From NCBI GenBank assembly GCA_963580285.1, contig OY757010.1, positions 64,254,406 to 64,318,405 of the forward strand: a DNA stretch of 64,000 nucleotides. The letters are read 5' to 3'. The notes beneath the pieces are model-generated. The model was not told the origin of the DNA, did no database searches, and saw nothing but the letters and a program-made list of their open reading frames with translations. Position numbers and translations under genes: made by a program. This DNA is from Lucinisca nassula (lineage: Eukaryota > Mollusca > Bivalvia > Lucinida > Lucinidae). Below are positions 22,416 to 32,100 of the stretch, one piece after another (the stretch's first letter is position 1; every line of letters begins with the position of its first letter).

Positions 22416-25400
22416 TTACGTTGGAGCCGTCATAGAATCTGAGGCCTGACCCACCGGCGTGCAATTAAAGAGGGAAGCAAAGTTGCCAACCGTGATTGGG
22501 TTAACTACCATGCATGCAGTCTGTCGTATAATATCCATGTTGTACCCAATCTTTTTATATCGAAGAATGATTTTACGAAATTGGGTGCTGAAGTCATTGC
22601 GGTTATATATTTTTCTGAATTTATATACTAAGTCACCATAAAATTCGGGTTCCGATAGACCTTTTTGCAGAAGAGATTTAAGTCCAATATTGAATTTTGA
22701 AATTAAATCAGAATGGCGTCTATAAAATTTTGAAAAGGCTTTGCGTAGTTTATGGTACCGATAACCCTGATTAAGGAGTTTAGCCGTTAATAATTTATTA
22801 CGAGTGTTGAAGTCAGTTACATGACTAAACACTCTAGCAAACCGAATTAATTGCGAAATATAAACGCCATAGGATGGCGCACGAGGTACATTACCATCCA
22901 AAAAAGGAAAATTTACAATCTCAAAATCAAAGTCATCGCGTTTATCATAAATTTTGCACGAAACAAATCCATCTACAATAGATAGATGTAAATCCAAAAA
23001 CGGGGCCTCGGTATCAGAAGAATTGGCTTTATTTAACTGAAGTTCTAGGGGGTAAATCTGACTGATCAAATCATCAAAATAGGTATTATCAATATTTAAT
23101 AAATCATCTAAATATCTAGAAGTAGAGCTAAAAGCTTCAATAATTTCAGATTGGTTATCAATGGAAAGCGACAAAATGAAGTCTCTTTCATAACAATACA
23201 AGAACAGATCAGCCACAAGAGGTGCGCAATTAGTACCCATCGGAATACCCACAATTTGTCTAAATAACTTAGTACCGAATCTAATATAAATATTGTCAAG
23301 TAGAAAGGTGAGGGCATCACACACTTTCTGACATGACCAAAGTGTATAACTCTTATGCTCTTTAGAAGTGAAAAATGCATTTCTGACATTACATGCAAGA
23401 TAGAGAGAATCTTCTCTATGAAAAGCCCATTCAATTAAATCATTAAGCTTTTCTTTTATAAGATTATGAGGAAGTGTAGTGTAAAGAGTGGAAAAATCGT
23501 AGGTAGACAGACTAGAAGCACGAAAATGTCTAGATTTCAATTTATTTAAAACCTCATTCGAATTGTTTATAGACCAAAACAGATTTCTTCCTGATCTTTC
23601 AAAGACTTTATCACAATATTTAATTACATGCGTTTTAATAGCAGTAAGACAGTTAGTTAATAATTTAGAAAGTTCAGTGGTAGTGCAAGAGCTAGAATTT
23701 GCAATAAACCGTGCTTTGTAAGGTTTTTTATGAAGTTTTGGTAACCAGTATAGCGTAGGAAGCTTGTCTTGGCCTTCGTTAACACACACATCAAACTTGG
23801 TGGCTGAAAGACAAACATGTTTATCTACTATAGCTCTCTCTTCAGCTAAAGGCTGAAGTTCATAGGCCTTAGTACCACCAAGCTCCTGCTTAAGCGTGTT
23901 AACATAGTGGAGCTGTCACACAACGACGACGTTGTTAGCGGCCTTGTCTGCAGGGGCCAAAACAAACTTCTTATGAAATTCTTGAATACCTAGTTTAAGA
24001 TGACGTAAAGACGTCTTGGGCTTAGTAGGTAATAAGTTAGTATTTTGAGAATAGAAAGAAATGCGTTTATTCACTAGTTTTAAAATGCTAAGTTTCCAGT
24101 CCTTAAGGGCTTTATGCTCAACATACTCTCGCTTACACCATCGATTACCGAATTCATTCAAGGAAGCAGCGATTTCATCTCTACATTTACTGAAATCAAT
24201 TTTAGAAGGAAACCGATATTTCGGTCCTTTAGAAATTATATCCCTTATCCTAGAATCAGGAATAATTTTCAAATTGCCAGTAATTACATGACCAGCAGCA
24301 GGATAGCAATACTTTGAGTTTTTACAATCACATGAATTAGGAGTATTAGTATCAATATCAAGATCTGAAACAAGTTTATTGAAATTAAAAATGATAGATC
24401 TAACAGGTTTGTTATATTTATAGCAAATTATAGGTGTTTCAGTATTTTGAAAATAAGCAGGAATGGAAGAAAGCACCGATCTCTCACGGAAGATACTGGG
24501 CAAATCTATAAAATCCATACCCTTATTAATGAAGGATATTTTGAAGAAATGGCGTTTATGATTGATTTCAGAATCAATGTAAGGACGGAGAGTATGCTGA
24601 GTATAGCCTCTAGTTAAGAGAGCCGCATCATATAACTGATGAGAACTATCGTAGAATTTATTCGCCTCGGTGTCCAGAAGACGTAAAACAGAAACGGGTA
24701 ATGAACTTAAAAATGAAAGCATAGAGTGGCGTCCATGATTTAATAATATAATTGACAGTCACTTCAGTCTAGTATTGTTTCGTTTAAACGCACGTGATTG
24801 CCGTTTTAAGTTCCCATTTTTCCTGGTGCCGTGAGATCTAGTTCTGCGTTTTGGACATTCCAGGAGTGAGAAAATATCAAAGTCCGGCTTTCTGGAAATA
24901 TTACCCTCATGATAAATGTTGTCATTAAATCCCAGTGGAAAAGGGGTCTGTAAAAATTTAATCCATTTCAGTTCAGCTTCACATCACGCCAACAAGTCCG
25001 TGAAATGAACACCCCCTTACACCCCACTTTATATAGACAAAACAGGGGTTTACGGGGGTAAACATTATTTTCTTTATTTCTGCTCCTAGACAAAGGTTGT
25101 GGGTACTCGTTAGAACCACAACCTATGTTTTGAGCATAAATAAGGATAATATCACAGATTTTCATCAGAAAAGTAGCCTTTTTGGAGATGTGAAACATGC
25201 ACTATGTCGCACGGGTGTGTTATCATAATGATGTCTTTTGATTATTTTGAATCTAGATGTAGAATTTGCATCGTAATAAAGTTTTTTTACTGGTTGTATA
25301 ACAATGTTATTTACAGAATGACCTGTACGTCGAAAGTGACGGTATAAGAAAGTGTCAGTTTTCTTAGGCTTACTCATTCTACGATAATGCTCGTTCAATC

Positions 25401-26025
25401 TAGTTTTAAGCATGCGGTTAGTTTGACCGACGTACTGCATATTACAGTTTGCAGCACGTCAAGTAATTAGATAAATTAAATCTGTAGACTGTCATGTCAA
25501 ATCAGACATGTTAACTACAGAGAAGCGTCTACCGTTTACAGATGAAGTAACGGTAGACGCAGTGCTTAAATGCGAACAACATCTGCACCTCTTGGCATTG
25601 CACTTAGAAATACTAGGATACATTCCACTTCTTTTCCACGGATTAGTATATTTTCGAAGGATGGGCGATTTGAGAGGAGATAGTCTTATACGAAGACTAC
25701 TCCCAAAAACATTGGTATTGCCTGCTCCTTTGAGATTAACTGAAGTTACAGAAGACAAATTTAAGGGTCTAACCAATACCGAAGGCAACATAGTATTAAA
25801 GTTCTTAATAGAATGGGGAATCCGTACAGAAGAAGCAGAGTGTAACCTAAGGGGTGATATTGATATTTTAAATGTATTTGTAATACTCATTTTGGTTAAT
25901 AAGGTTGTGATACCGTCAAAACTAAAACGATGTTCATACCGGTTATTAAATAAATAAATAAAACAGCATGTAAAATTACTGAAGAAGATTCCTTCGAATA
26001 GAAAGAAGGTACAACAAAAGCCCAC
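22416..26025 (-). CDS. Naiad polyprotein: GIY-YIG endonuclease + RT, with four in-frame UGA (probable selenoprotein)
   Basis: Open from ATG at 26025 (or, perhaps better, ATG at 25890) to TAA at 22416, apart from UGA at 25494, 25461, 24761 and 23918 and the MITE insertion. Reading UGA as Sec and omitting the MITE gives roughly 1,075-1,120 residues. Domains in order: CNAKRCRCCSHL zinc-ligand cluster; GIY-YIG core with MQYVGQTNRMLKTRLNEHY; the later WIKFLQTPFPLGFND motif after the MITE; linker CDCKNSKYCYPAAGHVITG; RT with PKLHKKPYKARFIA, motif A TYDFSTLYT (Asp at 23498-23496), motif B GIPMGTNCAP and motif C RYLDD (23114-23100). The catalytic aspartates are intact. The product would nick target DNA and prime reverse transcription. 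The MITE makes this copy non-functional, although the frame is otherwise undamaged. Confidence 0.85.
23916..23918 (-). other. In-frame UGA 4 (start of RT domain)
   Basis: Reads ADKAANNVVVV-UGA-QLHYVNTLKQEL. Penelope-like RTs commonly have Cys after the VVV strand at this point. The frame continues uninterrupted for 42 codons to the downstream RT open frame. Confidence 0.7.
24759..24761 (-). other. In-frame UGA 3 (linker)
   Basis: Reads NNTRLK-UGA-LSIILLNHGRHSML, between the endonuclease and the CxC linker domain. I cannot say whether the family has Cys here, so this one is less certain as Sec. Confidence 0.55.
24982..25230 (+). mobile_element. Hairpin MITE, family A, inserted in the Naiad endonuclease
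   Basis: Begins catcacgccaacaagtccgt and ends gtgtgttatcataatg. The central palindrome has lost its right half (ggtactcgttagaacc then cacaacctatg). Codon phase on the two sides differs so that removing 250 bases (or 1 modulo 3) restores the Naiad frame. Confidence 0.7.
25459..25461 (-). other. In-frame UGA 2 (predicted Sec, endonuclease zinc ligand)
   Basis: Reads LIYLIT-UGA-RAANCNMQYVGQT. The family pattern here is I-x-C-x-x-C just ahead of YVGQT, so UGA again replaces a Cys. Confidence 0.75.
25492..25494 (-). other. In-frame UGA 1 (predicted Sec, endonuclease Cys position)
   Basis: Reads NMSDLT-UGA-QSTDLIYLIT. In Penelope-like GIY-YIG domains this position, just before the first beta strand, is normally Cys (T-C-x-S pattern). 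The next bases continue the same frame into the endonuclease core. Confidence 0.75.
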
Positions 26026-26194
26026 AATACATCTTAGTCTACTTAAAGTACAGGGATGTCAAGCAAGCAGTTGTTATACAACGAGGAACGAACATCGGTT
26101 TAATAATGACCTTCAACAGGTATCTAAAGGATGTCAATTGATGGAACAGTGAAAAGCAATTGTATAAGCAATCCCTGAGGATTGGAAAAATAAG

Positions 26195-26400
26195 AGCATT
26201 AAATGCATGTACGGGGAGACCTTTTACAGCCGCCACTCGGCACAAACAAAACAGCCCTGATATGCAGAAAAGTCCATTTATTGCCACTTGTCCCGCTTCT
26301 TACTTTGGGAAGATTCTTGCTCACTTTGCGCAACAAAGTGAGAATTCCTACTTTGCACAGGACCGGAATTGTACCTATTCCTACTTTGAGCGGACATATA
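26195..26400. repeat. Fragment of a dispersed repeat (tgtacggggagac)
   Basis: atgcatgtacggggagacct and cagccgccactcggcac recur at 36245-36290 and, inverted, near 45110-45150. The rest of the fragment shows no identifiable feature. Confidence 0.4.
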
Positions 26401-26569
26401 CTATGGTATTCATTTCACGGATTTGTCAATATAATGCCCTTTTTCATGAAATTAAATATAAATGAATTTGCGTAGTTACTGTATTGTTGCATAAATTCCT
26501 GCATTATACACGGCCGACTTGAACGAAGTTGCAGGTAGTGCTTATAGTTTAACGGTCTATGCACTAATT

Positions 26570-26815
26570 TTAGGCACATGTAGCCGGTCAGTTTATTTAA
26601 CCACACTTTTCATTGGCATGTTTACATATAACGGATAACCAGTACAGCGCACATTCGCCACAACAGCTCCCTTTCTTGAATCTGCCAAACGGAGCGAATG
26701 ACTGTTGAAGAGATTTCATGATCAAACTTCAAGAATGTTTCCAAACCGGAATCGAATCCCCGACCCCCTGCGCAACAGTCATACGCTCATCAAATTGAGG
26801 AGCTGAGGCGGGGGC
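26570..26815 (-). mobile_element. SINE-3 copy
   Basis: Shares gccggtcagttta, cagtacagcgcacattc and ctttcttgaatctgcc with the copy at 6095-6475. The tRNA-like head (cccccgcctcagctcctcaa on the minus strand) is diverged. Confidence 0.5.
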
Positions 26816-26938
26816 TACAACAATTGTTTATCATTACGCCAACACATCAGTGTAAAATAGTGCATTCTTTCATACCTCCAAAACGAGTTTTTGTCTGATA
26901 AGAAATTGTGATTATTATTTTTTTATACAGTAGAACTT

Positions 26939-27273
26939 CGATGGCTCGAACACCGATGGCTCGTTTACCATGGATGTGTCGAACCCATTCTTGAGCCCCT
27001 AGCGAAATCCTTTACATAAGAAATAGTGGGGGATAATTAAGGAGATTTTAGTCTTTTACCTTGCAAATGTATGCTGTGTGTACTCATTAGAATCGCCTCG
27101 ATGAGGCGATTCTAATGAGTACACACAGCATACATATTCATTATCGAACACCGAAAAGATGTCTAAAAGTATCTCGTTATGCCTCCTGACAGTAACCTCA
27201 GTTGCTCGAACTACCCCTGTCTCGAACATATTTTCGTGGTCCCAAAGGTGTTCGAGCCATTGAAGTTCGACTG
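26939..27273. mobile_element. TA-flanked TIR MITE (pogo/Tc1-mariner-like ends)
   Basis: The ends cagtagaacttcgatggctc and gagccattgaagttcgactg are inverted and flanked by TA. The centre holds a long perfect palindrome, gtactcattagaatcgcctc / gaggcgattctaatgagtac, closely related to the core of MITE families A and B. A related element is at 62290-62520. Confidence 0.6.
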
Positions 27274-27540
27274 TATACTTCAAACGTAGGTCGTGGTTAT
27301 TTAGAACAGCTTCATTTAGGCTGTTCTAACACCTACAGCCTACGTAATACACAAGAAATAAGAAATTAACCTCAGTTGCTCGAACTACCCCTGTCTCGAA
27401 CATATTTTCGTGGTCCCAAAGGTGTTCGAGCCATTGAAGTTCGACTGTATACTTCAAACGTAGGTCGTGGTTATTCAGAACAGCTTCATTGAGGCTGTTC
27501 TAACACCTACAGCCTACGTAATACACAAGAAATAAGAAAA
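27193..27540. repeat. 174-bp direct duplication
   Basis: taacctcagttgctcgaact through acacaagaaataagaaa is repeated at 27193-27366 and 27367-27540 with only a couple of differences. Each unit holds a further palindrome, gtcgtggttattnagaacag / ctgttctaacacctacagc. The right TIR of the pogo-like MITE is therefore present twice. Confidence 0.75.
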
Positions 27541-27636
27541 TTAATGTATATATATACCCTGGCAAACAACTTATTCTGAATATAAAGTTGGGTTTAGAGT
27601 GATATTCACTTTACAGACTAATTATTTCTCTTTCAG

Positions 27637-27898
27637 GCCTTGGAAGATCGTTTGCTTTGACGCCATGCCCACTTCTACTGGGCTACTATTTCGACAAACG
27701 GAGAAGCTTGGCCTTTGGCCTTGCTTCGGCTGGTTTTAGTCTCGGGGGTTTCGCCCTCACGCCCGTGGTAGAGCTCATGTTTCAGAGCTACGGATTAACT
27801 GGAACTTTCATCGTGCTAAGCGGTTTAGCAACGCATACATTTGTCAGCGCATGCCTATTTAGACCAATAGAGCTTCAGAGACGGCTTTCAAATAAACG
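27637..27898 (+). CDS. SLC16-like transporter exon c (TM4 to TM6)
   Basis: Starts GLGRSFALTPCPLLLGYYFD and carries the SLC16 TM5 signature YFDKRRSLAFGLASAG, then TM5 (GFSLGGFALTPVVELMF) and TM6 (TFIVLSGLATHTFVSACLF), ending in RPIELQRRLSNKR. The acceptor is tctctttcag, entering phase 1. I place the donor at aaacg|gtttgt, leaving two bases of an Arg codon that exon d completes. A stronger-looking donor, gtaagg, lies four bases on but would shift exon d into an early stop. A truncated reverse SINE-1 begins about 12 bases downstream, unusually close to the splice site. Confidence 0.88.
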
Positions 27899-27909
27899 GT
27901 TTGTAAGGT

Positions 27910-28096
27910 TTTTGTTTGTTTGATTTGAAGTTTAACGTCCCCGTCAACACTGTCATTTTGGAGACGTTGCTTCCAATTTTTTGAGACTCTTAGCTGACAC
28001 GGAGATTAAAGTACATCTCAAGCCCTGTCGTCCAATGAAACCAATAGGGTTTATAAGCCTGGACGGTCCGACTCTCACCGCTTTGCCTGGACAGGC
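27910..28096 (-). mobile_element. SINE-1 copy, inverted, 5' truncated, next to exon c donor
   Basis: tttgtttgtttgatttgaag is the tail end; the copy breaks off at ctttgcctggacaggc. The tail lies about a dozen bases from the exon c splice donor. Confidence 0.65.
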
Positions 28097-28182
28097 ATGT
28101 TTGTATGGTGGAATTTCGAGAAAGTGAGAATCAGCCTAAGACTAAATGCTCTACATCATCAGTGATTGGTCCTTTTTGCAGC

Positions 28183-28443
28183 CATATGAAAACACGCCTA
28201 TACATTTAACGCTGAAAACTGAAAAATTTAAGATGAAAAATTATGACATTTTTTCTTATTTCTGCTCAAAATGTAGATTCTGGGTACACGTTAGAATCGC
28301 CTCATTGAGGCGGTTTTAACGAGTACCCACAATCTATATTTTAGAGCAGAAATACGAAAAATAAGGTTTCCCCTGTAAACCCGTTTTACTATATAAAAAT
28401 GCGGTTCAAGGGGGTCAGAATTATATAGGCGTGATTTCGTGTT
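28183..28443. mobile_element. Hairpin MITE, family B
   Basis: Ends catatgaaaacacgcctata and tataggcgtgatttcgtg; palindrome ggtacacgttagaatcgcct / aggcggttttaacgagtacc. Confidence 0.65.
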
Positions 28444-28465
28444 GATTCCGGTTTTTTAAATATAT

Positions 28466-28633
28466 TTCTTATTTTTCCCAGAAAACAGGATTTGGCATCT
28501 CATATAAATTATCTCCTACCTATGGAGACAATTAGCAGGATATGTCAAACCATGTTTTCTGGGAAAAATAAGAAGGTAAGAGACAGTTTGCATGAGGATT
28601 CAAATCCTGTTTTCTGGGGAAAATAAGAAATTA
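28466..28633. repeat. Small TIR element
   Basis: Ends ttcttatttttcccagaaaa and ttttctggggaaaataagaa are inverted, with caggatttg/caaatcctg continuing the stem. An extra partial right end lies at 28551-28575. Confidence 0.55.
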
Positions 28634-28803
28634 TCAAAAAAATTTTCGCCTGCTGAATTAGCCCCGAGAATGGGAAAGGTTAATGATGTTGACTATTCCA
28701 GCTTTGACAAGTCCCTTCTATTCAAAAGCATTTACCAGATTATAAACAGTGTGGCGTTGATGAGATTGATCTACTCTGTATATGAATATCTGAATGCCCC
28801 TCC

Positions 28804-29032
28804 ATCATGAAAAATGCCCATATATTTGACTCCCTTAAACCCTACATTTATCACTAAAGCTGGGCATTATAGGGGTATACAATATTTTTCTTATTTCCGC
28901 TTAAAAAAAACATAGATCGTGCCCCGATCCACAATCTATGTTTTGAACAGAAATATAAAACATATTAGATTTTTTTATCTGAAAAGTTTCCTTTTTTGTT
29001 GGGTAACATTCTCATAGGCAGATTTTCGTAAT
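28804..29032. mobile_element. Hairpin MITE, family A/B relative, palindrome mostly lost
   Basis: Ends catcatgaaaaatgcccata and aggcagattttcgtaatg. The central palindrome is reduced to agatcgtgccccgatcc. Confidence 0.5.
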
Positions 29033-29060
29033 GCATAGCTTCTGAATCATCGAGTGTTTT

Positions 29061-29795
29061 AGCACACCTGTCACGTAGTGACGAGGTGAGCTTTTGGGAT
29101 CACTTTTTGTCCGTCGTGCGTGCGTCCGTAAACTTTTGCTTCAAATGACATCTCCTCCTAAGCTACTGATCAGATTTTGACAAAACTTCACAGATATGAT
29201 CCTTAGGTGGTCCCCTTTTAAAGTGGTTCAAATGGTTCCAGTCCGTTACACATCTGGGTCACATGATCCAAAAATAGAGTTTTTACTGAAAACTTCTGCT
29301 CTGAAACCGCATGGCCCAGGTCTTTGATATTTGGTATGAAGCTTCATCTAGTGGACCTCTACCAAAATTTGTCAAATTATAGCCCTTGGGCCAATATGCC
29401 TACGCCCAGGGCCCCTTAGGTTTTAAATTGACGTATATAGGGAAAATCTTAAAAAAGCTTCCTCTGAAACCACAAGGCCCAGGTCTTTGATGTTTTGGTG
29501 TGAAGCTTCATCTAGTGGACTTCTATCAGGATTGTTCAAACTATAGCCGTGGGGTAAAAAGTGCCCCGCCCCGGGCCCTTTGGTTGTATCTAGGGTTATA
29601 TAGAGAAAATCTTTTAAAATCTTCTTCTCTGGACCCGCAAAGCCCAGGTCTTTGATATTTGGTGGGAAGCTCCATCTAGTGGACCTCTATCAAGATTGTG
29701 ACTTACATAGGGAAACTCTTTATAAATCTTCTGCTCTGAAACAGCAAGGCCCAGGTCTTTGATATTTGGTGTGATGCTTCATCCAGTGGCTAAAA
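29061..29795 (+). mobile_element. Helentron-like element, 5' portion
   Basis: Starts agcacacctgtcacgtagtg acgaggtgagc, then tccgtcgtgcgtgcgtcc and cttcaaatgacatctcctcc, the standard 5' module. About four tandem units with ttcatctagtggac follow. The 3' hairpin end is missing. Confidence 0.6.
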
Positions 29796-30043
29796 TGTGT
29801 ATTAACATCAAGAATAGAAACAGACGACGATTCAGAATATATCAACGCAGTTAATAATACAGGTCTGTAAGATTATTCGTTGCCTCTGAAGAAAATATGA
29901 CAAATCATTTCGCCAATAACTTGACAACTAATAACTACGAAAATAACAAGGTATTCAATCATAATTATGACATCAATCATAATTATGACATTGAAATTAC
30001 TTGTACATTTATCAAAACACTTGGAAAATACACACGCCTGATC

Positions 30044-30307
30044 TCATGAAAACACCCCTATACATTTTTACCCCCTTGAACCCCACTTTTATATTGTAAA
30101 AACTGGGGTTTACAGGGGTTAACCTTATTTTTCTAAGTTCTGCTCTAAAATAAAGATTGTGGGTACTCGTTAGAACCGCCTCATTGAGTACACACAATCA
30201 ATATTTTGAGCAGAAATAAGAAAAATATCACAATTTTTCTCCTGAAAATTTTCGTTTTTACGGTGGTAAAATTTACAATGTATTTGAATAGGCGTGTTTC
30301 CGTAATG
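30044..30307. mobile_element. Hairpin MITE, family B
   Basis: Ends ctcatgaaaacacccctata and aataggcgtgtttccgtaat. The right arm of the central palindrome is shortened to ccgcctcattgagtacacac. Confidence 0.65.
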
Positions 30308-30539
30308 CAAAAGCGTATTTGTCAATAGCTCAAACAATCACAAGTTTCAAAGCCCCTTGCAAATCCCTTTAATACGCAGAAACGTGAAGCAGTAAGAAAT
30401 TGAGGAACAGTATGAAAAATAATACAATTTTTAACTCAAAAATGTTTGTACTGAAGCGACTAAATGCACCATTATAACTGCGCATGTGTTGTTACGATAA
30501 TGAATAAAGTTGTATTGCAATACATGCCTTTTCTTTCAG

Positions 30540-31221
30540 ACGAAAAAACGACGTTGAAATTCCATTGAATTCAGCAAACACACGATCTTTTACAGCAAAA
30601 ACAAGGACTATAGAATCAGTAGAATCAGTTGAACAATCCGAAACAACGTTAAACATGGATCAAAATGGATACCACATAAAAGACTTACATGACAAACATA
30701 GCATGAACAAATACACGTCCAATAACAAAGGTCGTCAAGACGAGCTTACAGATATTGCAGAAAATGATAAAGAAACACGTTCCAACACAAACAACAAACT
30801 CAGGACTGACAGAAAACCCAGCAGAGACCTAAACAAACATGACAAAAAGAAAAAGAAGAAACTTATTTCCCTATCCATAGTGAAAGACATACGATTTTTA
30901 ACTTTTCTGCTTGCCTTGTTTTTTAATTCATTGCCATCTACAAATCTCTTTCTACCTTCCCTTGCTGTATCACGTGGTCTGACTGAATTTGAAGCAGCCT
31001 ACCTGTTGTCAATTACTGCTGGTTCTGACACAGTGTTTCGTGTTATCGCTGGACTGGTTCTTGACATGAAAGTATTCAGGGACAAACGACCAGTCATTTA
31101 CAACGCCATGACATTTTTACAAGCACTGACAGTCTTTCTTATTCCGTCCCTGTGGTCGTTTGGCAGTCTAGCACTGATTGTATGTATTGAGGGCGCAGCA
31201 CAAGGAGTAAAGAATGCACAG
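30540..31221 (+). CDS. SLC16-like transporter exon d (central loop, TM7 to TM10)
   Basis: The first 105 or so residues form a hydrophilic Lys/Asn/Asp-rich loop with a run of six lysines, matching the long cytoplasmic TM6-TM7 loop of SLC16 proteins. Four hydrophobic segments follow: TM7 (FLTFLLALFFNSLPSTNLFL), TM8 (YLLSITAGSDTVFRVIAGLV), TM9 (MTFLQALTVFLIPSLWSF) and TM10 (LALIVCIEGAAQGV). In TM8 the Asp and Arg are four residues apart, as in the Asp302/Arg306 pair of MCT1. The acceptor is ctttctttcag and the donor cag|gtaagc, leaving phase 0. The exon is unusually long because it holds the whole loop. Confidence 0.9.
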
Positions 31222-31649
31222 GTAAGCATCTAAGACCATGTTCATACTGTACGATTGGCGCCTATGTCTAAAGATGTAACGGATGATATCTTAACCCATT
31301 GCATGCGGAAAACCCCCCAACGGGGTACCTTGGCAAACAGTGCGGACTCAAACGCGACGTCTGATAAGGGTCTGCACTGGTTACTAGCAGAATTTTTCCG
31401 TCAAAAACAGAATAAAAACAAAAAATAGGCCTGTGACCACTTATATAACATATTGACTTGCCCAACATATAGCAATCGAAGAGTCGACCAGTATACAATG
31501 GGTTAAAAGTGTCATGTCCGGTTTTACCATACATGAAGACGGCTTTACTTTGAGAAAAATCAGCCAAAGCTGACGCCGCAACTACACGTCAAGTATATAA
31601 TATTTATCCCCTAAAACTACACGTTTATATTGTTAGTAAAACTAAACGG

Positions 31650-31765
31650 GCCTCCGTGGCTTAGTTGTTAAGAGCGCTGTTTCTTAATCATTAGGTCTCT
31701 CACCGCTGTAGTTTCGACTCTGGTTCGATGTCTCATGTGAGCTGCTATGTTCTGCGAAAGGGTAG
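31650..31765 (+). mobile_element. SINE-2 head fragment
   Basis: gggcctccgtggcttagttg through tcattaggtctctcaccgct and gtttcgactctggttcga. The fragment ends near gctatgttctgcgaaagg. Confidence 0.6.
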
Positions 31766-31789
31766 TAAAACAAAAACCAAAGAAAAATA

Positions 31790-31995
31790 GGGTTGTCAGG
31801 GGTATATATTATGCTTCATATTTCTGCTTAAAACAGTTTGTGGGTACTCTTTAGGGCCGCCCTACCGAGGCGGTTCTAACAAATACATACCCATTATTTT
31901 TGAGCAGAAATTTGAAGAAGAAAAAAATATCAGAAGTTTTGTCAGATTTTTTTTATTATTATTTTTGGTGGAAAATTCTCAGTATGTTTTAAAAA
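31790..31995. mobile_element. Degraded hairpin MITE
   Basis: Palindrome remnant ggtactctttagggccgccc / gaggcggttctaacaaatac, with ttgagcagaaat and aaaaaatatcag alongside. The ends are not clear. Confidence 0.45.
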
Positions 31996-32100
31996 ACGCT
32001 GTTTAGAAATGAGCAGGGTAGCCTTTTCCAACACTAGGTGTGTCCAACTTGCAAATTGCATTCACCGACAGAGACGACTAAATCCAGTAAAACGCAGCCT

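Larger units (their letters stand above)
21850..26140 (-). mobile_element. Naiad-type Penelope-like retroelement, near complete, in SLC16 intron b
   Basis: The only long Naiad copy in the window, antisense to the SLC16 gene. On the minus strand the order is 5' leader, Cys-rich GIY-YIG endonuclease, linker with CDC, reverse transcriptase, and a 3' UTR of about 560 bp ending ttcctgatctttgttttact. An N-terminal endonuclease with a CxC linker is the permuted order of the Naiad/Chlamys clade, not of Penelope, where the endonuclease is C-terminal. A 249-bp family A MITE (24982-25230) interrupts the endonuclease. The 3' end is set by comparison with the other copies here; the 5' end is approximate. 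Confidence 0.85.

Noticed and set aside
25508..25957. 149-codon plus-strand ORF
   Set aside because: It is the exact antisense of the Naiad N-terminal coding region, which has family motifs on the minus strand.
22416..26025. Naiad UGAs as ordinary decay stops (pseudogene reading)
   Set aside because: All four interruptions are UGA and three lie at expected Cys positions, with no UAA, UAG or frameshift other than the MITE. Decay stays possible but is less likely.
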